From assembly GCA_964019335.1 (NCBI GenBank), contig OZ025755.1:218263-282262 (forward strand): a stretch of DNA of 64,000 nucleotides, read 5' to 3'. The DNA comes from Diplonema japonicum. Lineage: Eukaryota; Euglenozoa; Diplonemea; Diplonemida; Diplonemidae. The notes below the pieces were generated by a model. It was not told the DNA's origin and ran no database searches. It saw only the letters and a program-made list of their open reading frames with translations. The position numbers and the translations under genes are program-made. Below, in pieces: positions 11,016 through 23,379 of this stretch (its first letter is position 1; every line of letters begins with the position of its first letter).

Positions 11016-11678
11016 TCATATTTTCACTGCACCGTCAACACCTTCACCTTTGTGCTTACCCCTGTGTTTTTTTTTTTTTTTTTCCCTAACATACGCAAGA
11101 CAAGGGTCAAGGGAACCCCCAACTGGTATATCACCGACTCCTGGGAGGAGGTTCTCGTCGAACCCAGGGGCGAAACCCGCCTTTCTTTTGAAGAAAATAC
11201 CGCAGAAGTTACAGCGGGCGGCCCTGTCAGGCGGGACCGCGATCCACTGCATGTGGTGACGAATCCCCCCTTCCCTGATTCGAGTAGTATTTGATACAGG
11301 CCCAAGATAGGTATTCGCAATCGATGTACCTGAGCCATGGCATGTTACATAAGTAGCTTCCACTTCTATTGCTGAGTCGGGTGATCTCCTGGCAGCCCAC
11401 CTCATGTCGCCATTGGCGTGGCCACCGTGGTTGAGGTTACCTGTCTTTTTCATAATGTTAGGAATGTGTTGCTGTCCCTCCTGCGGCTTCGTGACCCTGT
11501 AATTGCTCCCCATCATGAGCCTGGTGTAGTACGGCTTCTCGTACTGGGCATTCCACTTCCCTCCCCACACGGGCTCCCAAAAATTCCAGTTAGGGGTCTC
11601 CCTGTACCTCCCCAGACCCAGCGTTCCAAAAACATCGACTTCTTCCTTGCTGCACAACCGTGCCACGGAACGACGCAT
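11016..11678 (-). CDS. Putative mitochondrial COX Vb-like zinc protein (209 aa if spliced)
   Basis: The ATG is at 11678, followed by a short basic N-terminus (MRRSVARLCSK) compatible with a mitochondrial presequence. Near the C-terminus a Cys after YVT and a later RCNFCGIFFKRK preceded by MQWIAVPPDRA resemble the zinc site of cytochrome c oxidase subunit Vb (yeast Cox4), where W-x(n)-RC-x-x-CG closes the site. NDUFS6-type zinc proteins are an alternative. A 33-nt candidate intron (11094-11062; GTATGT, A-run, CACAG) keeps the frame and removes a Lys-rich insert. If it is retained the protein is 220 aa. Exon 2 adds GKHKGEGVDGAVKI. The gene itself is convincing from its composition; the family call is moderate. 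Confidence 0.55.
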   Translation of the reverse strand: MRRSVARLCSKEEVDVFGTLGLGRYRETPNWNFWEPVWGGKWNAQYEKPYYTRLMMGSNYRVTKPQEGQQHIPNIMKKTGNLNHGGHANGDMRWAARRSPDSAIEVEATYVTCHGSGTSIANTYLGPVSNTTRIREGGIRHHMQWIAVPPDRAARCNFCGIFFKRKAGFAPGFDENLLPGVGDIPVGGSLDPCLAYVREKKKKKHRGKHKGEGVDGAVKI

Positions 11679-12151
11679 TTTTCCCCCCTTTTTTTTTTGG
11701 TGGCAAGAGGAAAAAAAAAAAAAAAAAAAAAAAAAGAGAGGTATGGGAAGGGGGAAAAGAAGAAAAAGAAAAAAAATAAAACAAAAAGGACATTGGACTT
11801 TTTTTTTTTTTCCGCAAACTCGGATGGAAAAGAAAAGAAAACAAAAAAAAGGAGGGGGGAGGGGAGAACGGTTGGGAGGCAGTGTATCACCGCCCCCCCC
11901 CTTTTTTTTGAGGCGTGTATGTTCTCCCCCCCTTCCCTCCTCTTTTTTTTTTTGAAAAAACTTTGTCCATACGGTTTACAAGATCCCATTTTATTTATGT
12001 TATCTCCCCTCTGCTTTTTTTCTTCCCAAATTTTGCGTCGATGGGGGTGTGTGCCCCAATGGACGTACAACTCTCTCCGAGAACACAAAGAAAAGAAAAA
12101 GAAGAAAAAAAAAAAGAAAAAGCTAGAACGGAAATAATAAAAGGGGGAGGG

Positions 12152-12204
<53 letters not shown>

Positions 12205-12213
12205 CTTTAATTT
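11679..12213. other. Low-complexity spacer
   Basis: The spacer holds A and T runs, a short complex patch (about 11960-12080) and a T tract of 47 bases ending at 12200. No gene is recognised. Confidence 0.55.
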
Positions 12214-12945
12214 TTAAGAGGAAACGAATAACGAACAATTCTCTTTGAAGTACCCCAGGGACGCGAAGCTGTGTTGCAACGATTTTTTCTGCTGTTTGGA
12301 CCCAACAACATAGAAAAGCGTATTCGATGGGCTGCAGGTGACTAGGTAAGACGCAAGAGCCTCGGTTGTCAACCTCTCATTAGAAATTCCACGTGACACA
12401 TCTGAGTCAAGAGGAGCTTCACGAGTCAGGTGTCTGACGAAACTAAATTTTTTCGGGTATTTTTCCGAAAGGCGATTCAGCTCATCGATCCAAATTTCAT
12501 CCGATTTTGTCCTGTTACAGTAAAGAAGCAAAACTTTTCCAGAAGCCCCCACCGACAGCTCCCGTTCGCACACGGGCAGCACAGCTGTGATCCCGATTCC
12601 CATAGCTACTAAAAGAACATTTTCCCCTTTACACCGCCTCGTTTTCCCGTTTTTCCAAGCTGGTTTTGCCTTCCACCACATTTCTTGCCCGAGCGTTACC
12701 CTGTTCAGATATTCTGACATTTTTCCCCCCTCGTATATTTTCACCGCCAACGAGAAGCCGTTTTCGTCCACCTCCACCGGGCTGTATTTCCGGCCTGTTT
12801 TGCTGTTGAAGAGTTTCAAACTTTGCCCAAGCCCCGGATCGGCATCCAGGGTTTGCCCGCGTGTTTCGAACCGAAGGTGCACAATAGGGAATTCGCTTCC
12901 TTTTGCGATGACTGCTTTTCGGACCACAATGCAAGAATTGCTCAT
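12214..12945 (-). CDS. NADH-cytochrome b5 reductase-like flavoprotein (243 aa)
   Basis: A single exon runs from ATG at 12945, immediately preceded by an A-tract of about 16. The frame upstream of it is translated homopolymer. The ferredoxin-NADP reductase fold is shown by RKYSPV (52-57), matching the FAD-binding R-x-Y-[TS]-P motif, by GGKMS (73-77), matching the GGxxS pyrophosphate motif, and by GIGIT (116-120), matching the NAD-binding G-x-G-x-T loop. The C-terminal FYVVGS replaces the usual Y-x-C-G-P, so the NADH-site Cys-Gly-Pro is altered. No membrane anchor is visible, so it would be soluble or part of a complex. The length is close to the minimal catalytic core of cytochrome b5 reductases. 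Confidence 0.75.
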   Translation of the reverse strand: MSNSCIVVRKAVIAKGSEFPIVHLRFETRGQTLDADPGLGQSLKLFNSKTGRKYSPVEVDENGFSLAVKIYEGGKMSEYLNRVTLGQEMWWKAKPAWKNGKTRRCKGENVLLVAMGIGITAVLPVCERELSVGASGKVLLLYCNRTKSDEIWIDELNRLSEKYPKKFSFVRHLTREAPLDSDVSRGISNERLTTEALASYLVTCSPSNTLFYVVGSKQQKKSLQHSFASLGYFKENCSLFVSS

Positions 12946-13053
12946 TTTTTTTTTTTTTTTTGAAAACTGTTTTTTTTTTTTTTTTTTTATGAGGCACACA
13001 AACATAAAGGAATTTTACTATAGAAAACAAAGAAGATGGGGTGGGGGGGGGGG

Positions 13054-13180
<127 letters not shown>

Positions 13181-14392
13181 AATATAAGGAGATGGGGGGA
13201 AAGTGGCGCTAAGAAAATAACAGAAAGGAAAGGGAGAGCGGGAAGGATGGGGGGGTGTGTTTTTTTTTTTGAGATAAAAAATAATCATAAAAAAATAAAA
13301 TAAAAAAAATCCATGGCGACGGTGATAGGGAAAAAAAGAAAATGTGCGTGGAAAGTAAGGGGTACTATTTGGGGTTAAAAGGGAAAAGAAAGGATAATCA
13401 CAGGGGGGGAGGGGGGGGCAGTGTCTGCATCTACCCCCCCATCATACTCACGGGAAAAAGAAAAAAAAATACCAGGCTTCAAACACACCTTGATGCAGGG
13501 CATGGGATTTAGGTATCACGGGAAAATGGGTGTGAGAGAATTCTTGTTTTTTTTTTCCCCCTTCTTTTTTTTATATTAGCTGCTTGAAAACATGAAGGTA
13601 GTGGGGAACTGGAGGGGAAGAAAGAAGGGTATAATAATAATAATAAAGAAAAAAAAAAACTGGAAAAAAAATTACCTGCCAAACAGCAAAGGAAATAATA
13701 ATTTAAAAAAAAAACGGAAAATATAACAAAGGAGAACGTAAACAGTGGTTGAGCCTGGAAAGAGAAAAAAAAAAGGAAACAGAGGGATATGATGAAAAAA
13801 AAGGATTCTTTTTTTCTTTTTTTTTTTTTTTTTTTCCTCTACTCTATCTGGTCCCCCTTTGACTGACGCCCCATTGGGGTCAGAGTGGAGAGGCAGAGAA
13901 GGTAAAAAAAAAAAAGAAGAAAAAAGTTTAGAACAAAGGTATTAAATGTTTTATTCTTTATTTATTTTTTTTCTTGGAGAGGAGAAGAGGATGTTCTCAG
14001 TTATTTCTTTTTTTTTTTTTTTTTTTTTTCAAAACCCTTTCTCTTGTTGGAAGTTTCTTCTCAGTAAAATTGCGACCTCCGCAGCAAAAAAACACAAGAG
14101 AAAAGCGAAAGGGCTTTTTGAATGAAGAAAACATTTTCTTATAAAAAGAAGGGGGAAAAAAAAAAAAAAGCATAGGCTGGTATCTCTTACGGTTACAAAC
14201 AATTTTTTTTTTTAAAAAAAACCTAGCAAAAAAAAATTATTTGTAACTCATAGCACTGCCATTTTTTTTTTTTTTTCCCCTTCCTTTTTTTTTTTTGAAA
14301 GTTATGAAGAACAAAAAGAAAAACCACACGAATCTTCTGAAATTCAGCTTTTTTTCGCGCCCCTCTCTCCTCCCACACTTCAAAACCCGAAA

Positions 14393-14426
<34 letters not shown>

Positions 14427-14528
14427 CGTGTTGCTTCCAAAAAAAAACAAAAAAAAACCCCCTCCTCCATTTTTATTTTGCTTTTTTTTTTTTCCTTCGT
14501 TCGTTCTTATTCTTGGTATGCAAACAAA

Positions 14529-14579
<51 letters not shown>

Positions 14580-15525
14580 AACCAAGCAAATGGAGAATGG
14601 TGGGGGGGCAGGAAGAAGGCAGCCCATTCCACCGCCCCAAGAGGTGTTGTACGGCCCCACAAGGAATGAACATTACTCCTGCACGGGGGGGGGGGGGGGG
14701 GGGGGACTAAGCAAAATAATTAAAAAAAAGAACAACAACGAGGCTCGTCATTCTGCCTTCTCGTTTTTTTTAAACCTTTCCCTTTTTTTTTTTTTTTTTT
14801 TGCGTGTTCTAATTTTTTTTTTCTCACGGTGATTTTCCTAGTTCTCTTTTTTTTTTTTTTTTTTTCCCCCATCTCCTCCTCTCTTGTTTACTTTGTCCAC
14901 TCCCATGCTACCAGGGAGGGAGACGGTGTGCAGTGGAGAGAAGAAATAAGGGGGAATTGAGGAAAAAAATCACGCTTAAAAAAAAAAAAAAAAAAAGAAG
15001 CCAAATGGAAGGTGAAAAAACTCTGGCAACAATAAAACATAAAAAACAAAAAATATAAAAAAACTCGACAAGATTCACTAGAAGAAAAAAAAAAGAGAGA
15101 GAAAAAAAAAAGGAAAAAAGAAAGGCTGAGACGCAATGCCATCAGACGGGGGAACAGAAAAAAAAAGGGGGGGGTTTTTTTTACGGGGCAGCCGATAAAA
15201 GCGTTTTTTTTTGTCACCTACTCTTCTTTTTTTTTTTTGTGTGCCGCTAAAATTTTTTCATACGGTTATAAATTAGCTTTTTTCCCTCATTTTTTTTTGT
15301 ATAAAGCCACACCCACAAACAGTACTTTTGCGGTTTCATGGACCGCGACGGACCTTTCTTTTAAAGAAAATAATAGGGGTGGGATCCTTCTTTTTTTTGA
15401 AGAAGGATAACAAGGGGGGGGGGGGGGGGGGGAAGAAATAGCCCCGCCCACGGGGAGAGAGCTGCCGAGGCATTTTTTTTTTGTTTTTGTTACCCCGGGA
15501 AACAGGAACAGAAAAAGATGGTTTA

Positions 15526-15565
<40 letters not shown>

Positions 15566-16552
15566 GCATACCAGAGACAAAGCTTGAGGCAGGGTTCCAT
15601 TTTTTTTTAACTCACCACTGTCCGATAAGTGCGACACACGTGAACACAGCAACAGGGTATTTTTTAGGAGGCAAGAGAAGGAGGATTTTCTTTTCGAAAG
15701 TTTACCTTGCTTTACCCTTTTCCTCAAAAACCTCTTGCATGTCTCTTCTTCCTTTCCCCCATTCTCCCCCCGCGAAACGGGGTAAGTAGTATAGACGAAC
15801 GGCTTTTTTTTTCTTCTCCCCCCCCCCTTCATTCTTTTATTTTTTGAGAACTAGATTTTTTCTTTCTTTCTTTTTTCTTGTTCTTGTTGTAATACTCGTT
15901 TTAAAAAAAAAAGAGAAAAAAAAAAAAAAAACAATAGGTCCGGATCTCTACCCCCTTTGAAGTTTTCGCTCGAGCAAAGGTTAAGCGGGAACGAAGAAGG
16001 AAAAAAAAAGAAAAAAAAAACCCCAATTTTTTCTCGTGTTTTGCTCGGCTCAAAGGAAAAGGTTCTCGGCTACTGTATTTTTTTTTTTTTTTTTTTTTGT
16101 GTGGTTTTTCTCTCCAGGATTTAGGAGTAAAAAATAAAAATAAAGAGGGTTTCTCTTTAGAGTTTAGTGCTGCATGTTGCCACTGCTCTTTGTTTCTTCT
16201 TTTTTTTTCTCTTTTTTTCTTCGCTTTTTGTTCTTTACAAGAAACTAAGCAGGTACTTGTTAAAATACAAAAGGGAAAAAAAAGGGGGGGAGGGGCAGCC
16301 AAATTCCCCCCCCTTTTTTTTGAAATAAAAAAAAAGAACCCCCGCCCCTTCGTTTTCCCAAATACAATTGAATTAAGATCCCCAATATCAGATAGGATCT
16401 GCGCTATGATAAGGGAAAATTTTGGACAGAAAATGAGGGGGGGTAGGTTGGGAGAGAGGGTGGTGGTGAGTAGAATTTCCTTACCAACAGGTAGAGCTTT
16501 TTTTTTTTTTCTATTTTTTTTTCTTCCTTCTCTTCCTTAACAGATAAGTGTG

Positions 16553-16604
<52 letters not shown>

Positions 16605-17084
16605 CTTCTCTCCCTACTTTAAAAAAAAGTTTTTTAAAAAAAAAAGGGGGAGTGAGAAATAATACCTTGCAACCCCAGGCTACTTTTTTAAGATTTTAGG
16701 ATTGGCCATAAAAAGCCAAAAACTATTACATGGAGATTGACTGAAGATCTTCGCCTTCGAATGCGTAAAAATTTATTGTTTTACTTTTCTTTTTTCTTTA
16801 CCAATCCTAAAGAAAAAAAAAAGGGGGGAAAAAAAAGAGAAAAAAACCAGGTTGCTAGGTATGCGTTATGCTGAACAGAAAACAAGGGTGAGCCCCCCCC
16901 CAGAAAAAAGGAAAGATAGAGGTTTACATTTTTTTATTTTCCTCTTTTTTATTTTCTTTCAGAACACAATACAAAACCCAAAAAATGAGCCATGTTGGTG
17001 TTATAAAACATACTCTTTTTTTTCCTCTTTTTTTCTCTTCTTTTTTTTGCTTTTTATTTTCTTCGCTTTCTCCCTTTTTTTTTG

Positions 17085-17116
<32 letters not shown>

Positions 17117-17740
17117 CTCAAGAGCAGCTGAGCAGCACTTATGTTAAACAAAATTTGAAAAAAAAAAAGTTTCTTCTAAGAATTTTCTTTGGTTTTTTTT
17201 TTTTTTTTTTTTTTTTTCCTTCTTTTTTTTTTTTCTTTCTGACAAGCAACGCACACTTTTCTGTATAAATATACAGGTTAAAATAAAACATCGAAACAGG
17301 GCTTTAGATGGGCGGGGGCTCTTGAAAGCCCGAATATTTCTCTCTTTTTTTTTTTCTTTCGTTCTTTTTTTTTTTTTTTCCCTTCTTAATGCGTTTTATT
17401 TCTTAAGGCCTTTCTTCACTAAGGCTCAGATTAATTTTCTTTCAAAAGAAAAATGGGAGGGGGAGGAAGATGCGATTCAGCGTATATTTGGTTTACTACT
17501 ATAAAACCAGCCCGAACGAGGCAAGGAGGGGAAGGGAGGATGAAAGTAACATTTCCTCATTCTTCGTTGTCTGTGCTACTCAGTTGGGGCTTACAGTGGT
17601 TATCATATATTTTTTTTTTTTGTTTGTTAAAAAAAAGAGCTGGGCAGCCTGGGTTTAAACTGCGAGAAAAAAAAAAGAAAGAAAACTCGAAAAATTTAAA
17701 AGAAGCCGGTGGGGACGCTCTGCAAGCACCTTCTACTTGG

Positions 17741-17795
17741 CCACTCTGATGTACTTCTTTATATTTCCATATTTATCCCCACCACCTAAGAAAAA
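17741..17795 (-). repeat. Dispersed cassette (GGTGGTGGGGATAACAT family), copy
   Basis: Read on the minus strand it carries aggtggtggggataaat, then gaaatataaagaagtacatcag. The same cassette occurs at 19478-19525 (minus) and at about 59592, 62114, 62448 and 62716 (plus). Confidence 0.7.
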
Positions 17796-19454
17796 AAATG
17801 GGGGGGGGGAAATTACTACAGCTTACAAAATATGGCATCATTAAAACGGGTATTTTCTTTTTTTTTTCTTCTATATTTTTTTTTTACTTGAAACATGCAG
17901 CATAGAGCCACAACTAGAAAGGGGGGAATAAAAAAAAAGGAAAGAAGAGAAATATAAAACCAACCATCACCAAGGGTCTTTTTTTTGTTTTTTTTTTCTT
18001 TTGTTTTATAAAATTCTGTACTTCCGTAAAAGAAATATATATATATATATTTCTTTTTTTCCCCACCTGTGGTGATTTTCCGTGTTTATGTGCGTTTTTT
18101 TTTTAAACCAAAATTCTTTAAAAAAATATATATGATAAATACCCGTATAATTGACCAAGAAATATTTTAGAAGGTGGGGGGGGGGGTAAAATTCGTTTTA
18201 TTTACTACAGGTATTTTTATATTCTTTTTTGTGTACTTCCTCAAGAGAAAAGACTTGGAAGAAAGAAAGAGGGGGTTTTTTTTTTGCGAGGGGGACGGGC
18301 CTTGGTATGCATTGCATTTTTGGCCTGCTGGGGGGGGGAGGGGGGGGAAAGAAGTTTTCACTCGAAAGTTTTATTCTTCCGATCACCGCCTTTAAAAAAT
18401 ATTTTCGCCCCGGAAAAAATAAAAAATAAAAAAATGTCAACGTGAATATTTCGCAGAAGTGTCATTTAACTTTTGCAAAAATTAAATAACATATCATACT
18501 AAATAAAAAATCAGCCAGATTTTTTTTACTCGGAACGGTATTTTTTTTGTTTTCACTCATTTTTTTTTTTTTTTGTTTTCACTCATTTTTTTTTTATAAT
18601 TTAAATCACTCGGCTTCGCTCGTGAAATTAAATTACTCAATTAAAAAAAAAAGAAAAAAAAAAGAAAAAAAGAAAAAAACAGGCAACCTTTTATTTTTAT
18701 TTAGTAAATTATCTTTTTTTTTTTATTTTACCCAAGACGAAAATACTTTCCAAAAAAAAAAAAGAAGGAAAAACGGTGCAACAAGAGAAAGGGAGGGGTT
18801 GGGGGGGGGGGGGGGGGGGGGGGGGTAACGCGCCTAGGAAGAAAAGAGGAGGAAAAAAAAGGGGTCAGAACAAAACAAAAGGGAAGTGAAACAAAGAAAA
18901 AAAAATATAAGAGATCAAGGAGGGCCAGTGTTGGTGGCGCCAAGCATCAAAGAGGGAAGAGGGGGGGGGGGGAGAAAAACGAAAACAAGAAAGCTACTTC
19001 GCACAATCACGCACCAATCACCCATTACAAGGGAAATTACGAACGCAAGTTTTGCAAGGAGGAGAAAGGGTGGGAGGGGGGGGGGCACAGGTTTTTTTTT
19101 TTTTTTTTAAAGAAAGCCACATTACTACAATAACAGAGAGAGAGTGTTTTGTTTCTTTCGAAGTTTAAAAGTCCTTCGGCAGTGAGAATCGAGAGGACCA
19201 CCCTTATTTTTTTTTTTTCGTTTTTTTTTTTCTTTTGGTGCAGCAGCTGGGAAATTGAAAGAGTGATCAGGTATTTATTTCTTCCCGCCCTTGACATTTT
19301 TTTCCCCCCTAAAATCCGCATGATCAAAACTACAAAACATAACAGATAAAAAAAATTTTAAAAAAAAAGTGTTAAAGAGGTACATGCTCTTACAGAAAAA
19401 AAAAGAAAAGAAGTAAAGAAGAAAGAAAGAAAGAAAGAAAAAAGAAAAAAAATG

Positions 19455-19525
19455 GGGGGAGGTCAACAGCGAACAACACATCTGATGTACTTCTTATATT
19501 TCCATGTTATCCCCACCACCTAAAA
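19455..19525 (-). repeat. Dispersed cassette, longer minus copy
   Basis: On the minus strand this copy starts aggtggtggggataacat and continues with gaaatataagaagtacatcagatgtgttgttcgctgttgacctc (quoted here in two overlapping parts of one unit). It matches the plus-strand copies at 59592 and 62114 with few differences. An A-run precedes it on the minus strand. Confidence 0.75.
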
Positions 19526-20603
19526 AAAAACAGCAGCTTATTGGCGACAGGTTTTTTAATTGGTTTGCTTTTTTTTTTTTGAATTTTCTTTTTTTGCCAG
19601 TCTGCTCTCTTAGTTTTGATTTTGTTTCCATTTTTTTTATTTATTTATATTTTATTTTTGCCAGTGCCATTAAGGCACATAAGATATATAAAAACACAAG
19701 TAAAAAAAAAAAAGAAAAGAAAAAAAAAAGGTGGAGGGAGAAAAAAAAGGGGGTAACGAGAAATGGAGCATCCCACACTATAAAAAAAAAGTGTTTTTTT
19801 TTTCTTAGTTTTTTTTTCTTTTCCTCTGAGTGGGAGGGGAGTAACGAAGCGGGGGGGGGGGGGGGGGAGTGGGAAAATGAAAGATATCGCAACTTAGAGT
19901 TTAACATGGGAGAGAGGAAAAAAAAAATCCCCCCCCACAACAATTCTCCTTTTTTTTTTCCTTTCGACGCTCACCGTCAAAAGAAACACATCGAAAAAAA
20001 GAGAAAAGATAGTCTTTCTTTTTTTGAGATGAAACCGTGTGGGGTTTCTCATTGGTGCTCGTTGGGGGGGGGAAGGTGGGCCTTCAAACAAAAAGAAATA
20101 TAATTTTTTTTTGCTTGCAAAAAAAAGCTTAAAGCGCCTATGGTCTTTCTTTTTTTTGTTTCTTTTTTTTTTTTTTCTCCCCTTCATCTGAACACCCTCT
20201 TACAAGCCAGAAGAAGAAAAAAAAATTCAAGTCAACACAGGTATGAAAGGAGAGGAATATAATGTTATTAAATACCCTAGAAATAGTTGTGATGCTCACA
20301 AAAAAAAAAATATAATTGGGGATAGGGGAATTATAAGGGAAAAGGGGGCCCCCTAGGTATGTACCCTAAATGACAGTGCACCTATTAAAGGGTTTAAATT
20401 AATCACTCTAATTTTTTTTTTTTTTTTTTACTTTTTCGCAAACGGTTGTCGTCATATCTCACTCCCCCCCACCCTGCGTCCTTTTTTTTAAGATGGAAAA
20501 AAAGAGGAGTCAATTCTTTTCCACTTTTCTCTCTTTTTTTTTTCCCCCTTCCCTTCCTCTTGCAGCTTTTTTTTTCTTTTTCTTTTTTTTTTTCTTTTTC
20601 GTT

Positions 20604-23156
20604 TTATAAAGAAACATCGTTATATCTTGAAGAAGGAAGCAAGCAATTGCTGACTAAAGAGTTGGCCGTATCAGGGTGAACAGGTTTCTTCTTGACAACC
20701 TTCTTTTTTTTGGCGGGTTGTTGTTGTTGTTGTTGTTGTTCCTCCTCGGCCAGCTTCAGGCTGTTCTCCTGGTTCTTCCACATCTCGGAGTACAAGCCTT
20801 TTTTCGACATCAAATCTTGATGATTCCCCATTTCCTGAATAGAACCCTCTTTCAAAACCACAATCACATCTGAATCCTGAATAGTAGAAAGCCTATGCGC
20901 AATAACTATAATAGTTCTACCGGCAAGGCACTGCAAAACTTCAAGAATTTCTTTTTCGGTATTGGAGTCCAATGCGGAGGTGGCTTCATCAAGCACAATA
21001 ATAGGCGGGTTCTTCAAAAGGCATCTTGCGATTGCAACACGCTGTTTTTCTCCACCAGACAATCTCAACCCTCGTTCCCCAACTACTGTGTCCCAACCTG
21101 CAGGAAGCCTGTCTATGACAGATGTCAACTGAGCGTCTCTTGCTGCTTGAAGCATTTCCTCCTCCGTTGCCTCGGGGTTCCCATACATGATGTTCTTCCG
21201 AATTGTCTCATTGAACAGAGTGGTGTCCTGCGGGACTATACCTAAAGCTTGCCTGACGGATTTTTGTTGCAGTTTTGAAACATCCTGTCCGTTTATTTTT
21301 AAAACACCGGTGTCTGGGTCGTAGAATCTAAAGAGCAACCGGGAAAGAGTTGTTTTCCCGCATCCAGTGTGGCCGACCAATGCGACTTTTTGCCCCGCGC
21401 CGGCTTTGAATGTGATGTCTTTGATTCCTTTACCAGCGTCTGCCGATGGGTATCTGAATCCGATGTTTTCAAAACTGACTTCTACCCCCCGTACTGGGTT
21501 TGAAACCGACCCCCAACTACTTGGAACATTGACCTTCCTTGGTTTCGGTTGAAGAAGCATTTTAAACAAACATTTTTCTTCGTCGGGTTTGTCGGCGTCT
21601 GGAAACAACGCATCGTCGGTCGTGTCGGTGGCCTCATCGTAAATATCGATACTGACGGAACCACCAGATTCGCTAGATGGGAGGAGAAGAGGGCGGGCGT
21701 CGGGGATGTCCTTTACATCAGGATGCTCCGAGAGGAGTTCAGCGAGATGCTGCATGTTAACGAACGCCATGACAACTGTGTTGTACATAGATCCGATTAT
21801 AGTGAGGGGCTGGAACAATTGGAGCACGTATGCGTTGATGGCAACGAAATCACCGACAGAATTGTCCCCGTTGTACACAGACGTAGCGGTGATGAGCATA
21901 ACAACACCAACACATATTTGAATGATGACAGATTGTGCCACATACAGACCCGACAGCGTGATTTGATTGGTAACCCCGAATTTTTGGAAATCCTTGACGG
22001 AGCTTAAGAACGATTCCCTTTCACGTTGTTCCGCAGTGAAGTACTTAACGGTTTCGAAGTTCACCAGAGATTCCGTGGTTTTGTTGTGGTAATCGTTGTC
22101 GTGCTGGTTCATCCCTTCTCTCAGCTTTCTCCTCCATGTTGTGATGAAGAAGGTTATAATCATATACATGTTGAACGCCAACATACATATCCCAGCGACG
22201 ACCGGTTCAGAATAATGCAAGTAAAACATAACGAATGTCGCGATGCATTCTCCGATAGTTGGGATCAGGAAGAGAAATAAGTATGAAACGACAGAATCCG
22301 CTGCTGAGGTTCCCCTGTCCATATATCTGACGACATCTCCCATCTGTTTGCGAAGATGCCATTCAAGGGACAAAGAGTGGACATGGTTGAAAACCTTGTC
22401 AGACATTTGAACAAACGCAGCTTGTTTAACTTTCACGTAGATTGAGCTTTGAAGCTGCGGCAGACATTTTGCGGCGAGCGACACCCCGAAGTACGCGAAA
22501 ATTAAGTCGAACGGTTTTTCAGGTTTCTCCAGCTCTGTTATGATCCATCCCATGATGAGCGGTGTGAAGATTATGCAGACCTTCGTTGCAATGATGCAGA
22601 CCCATGTCAGAACGACGCGGATTTTATTGGTGAACCCCGTGGGTGTGAAGTACGGTTGTAATATTTCACGAATCGCGGTCATCGTTGGGATTTCCTTTCG
22701 CTCGCCTCCCAACGCCCATGGGGACACGCAGAGTTGAGTTACTGTTGATAAAAACGCGGAAAGCAATAAAACAATTGATGCTGCCGATGCGTCCGCCCAA
22801 CTGAACATGATCAGCTTGCTGAGGTAGAGAGCTATTGAAGAGAACAATGCGCAATAGTAGAATTGTCTAAGTTGGTTGTAGAAGGTAGTGAAGATGAAGG
22901 CGTTTTTGACTAGGGTGATTATTAGAAGGTCGATGGTGCTCAGCCTGATGTTACTTTCGGTTTTCGAGCTGATGGCGACGCCCCACAGGAGCGACACCAG
23001 CACCGCCTCTACCACACCGCAGCCCACCATCACCTTCACCATGCGTTGGTCCGGCTCGATTTTCACATATTTGATCTCTTCGTTCTTGGCGCCGACCTTG
23101 CCGCCCCTGCCGAGTCGCCCCCCTAGACCGAACCCTTGTTTGTCATTGCTTTTCAT
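20604..23156 (-). CDS. ABC half-transporter, HMT1/ABCB6/ATM1 type (850 aa)
   Basis: A single 850-codon exon with ATG at 23156. Residues 40-145 contain about four extra hydrophobic segments (a TMD0), as in ABCB6 and the phytochelatin/heavy-metal transporter HMT1. Core transmembrane helices lie at about 180-470. The nucleotide-binding domain is complete: Walker A GHTGCGKTT (595-603), signature LSGGEKQR (699-706), Walker B IIVLDEA (719-725) and H-loop His754. A linker at 489-535 is rich in Asp/Ser, and the C-terminus holds polyQ (807-813) and a Lys-rich stretch. Relatives act as homodimers in mitochondrial, vacuolar or acidocalcisome-type membranes, exporting glutathione conjugates, porphyrins or metal-thiol complexes. 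The substrate cannot be inferred further. Confidence 0.88.
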   Translation of the reverse strand: MKSNDKQGFGLGGRLGRGGKVGAKNEEIKYVKIEPDQRMVKVMVGCGVVEAVLVSLLWGVAISSKTESNIRLSTIDLLIITLVKNAFIFTTFYNQLRQFYYCALFSSIALYLSKLIMFSWADASAASIVLLLSAFLSTVTQLCVSPWALGGERKEIPTMTAIREILQPYFTPTGFTNKIRVVLTWVCIIATKVCIIFTPLIMGWIITELEKPEKPFDLIFAYFGVSLAAKCLPQLQSSIYVKVKQAAFVQMSDKVFNHVHSLSLEWHLRKQMGDVVRYMDRGTSAADSVVSYLFLFLIPTIGECIATFVMFYLHYSEPVVAGICMLAFNMYMIITFFITTWRRKLREGMNQHDNDYHNKTTESLVNFETVKYFTAEQRERESFLSSVKDFQKFGVTNQITLSGLYVAQSVIIQICVGVVMLITATSVYNGDNSVGDFVAINAYVLQLFQPLTIIGSMYNTVVMAFVNMQHLAELLSEHPDVKDIPDARPLLLPSSESGGSVSIDIYDEATDTTDDALFPDADKPDEEKCLFKMLLQPKPRKVNVPSSWGSVSNPVRGVEVSFENIGFRYPSADAGKGIKDITFKAGAGQKVALVGHTGCGKTTLSRLLFRFYDPDTGVLKINGQDVSKLQQKSVRQALGIVPQDTTLFNETIRKNIMYGNPEATEEEMLQAARDAQLTSVIDRLPAGWDTVVGERGLRLSGGEKQRVAIARCLLKNPPIIVLDEATSALDSNTEKEILEVLQCLAGRTIIVIAHRLSTIQDSDVIVVLKEGSIQEMGNHQDLMSKKGLYSEMWKNQENSLKLAEEEQQQQQQQPAKKKKVVKKKPVHPDTANSLVSNCLLPSSRYNDVSL

Positions 23157-23336
23157 ATTTTTTTTGGGGGGGGGACCTTGAAGCTGTGTTTTTTTTTTCA
23201 GAAGAAAAAAAAAACATTTTATATAAAAAAATAAATAAATAAATAAAAAATCCCATCCCTCCTACGACATAACGGAAAGACGTTTGGAAAAAAAAGGGGG
23301 GGGGTAGCGCTTCATATCTGCTAAACAAGTGGTAAG

Positions 23337-23379
<43 letters not shown>

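Larger units (their letters stand above)
13181..20603. other. Gene desert of homopolymer-rich DNA
   Basis: About 7.4 kb holds no supported gene on either strand. It contains extreme homopolymers (A47 at 14531-14577, T51 at 16554-16604, G18 near 14688-14705, G25 at 18801-18825) and AT-rich filler. Two minus-oriented copies of a dispersed cassette lie at 17741-17795 and 19478-19525, and a related fragment at about 18900-18950 resembles sequence at 58210-58260. Frames longer than 100 codons here are all Phe/Lys-rich shadows of the homopolymers. Confidence 0.6.

Noticed and set aside
11513-12238. Minus-strand Lys/Phe-rich frame of about 240 codons
   Set aside because: Produced by A/T homopolymers and partly overlaps the COX-like gene in another frame.
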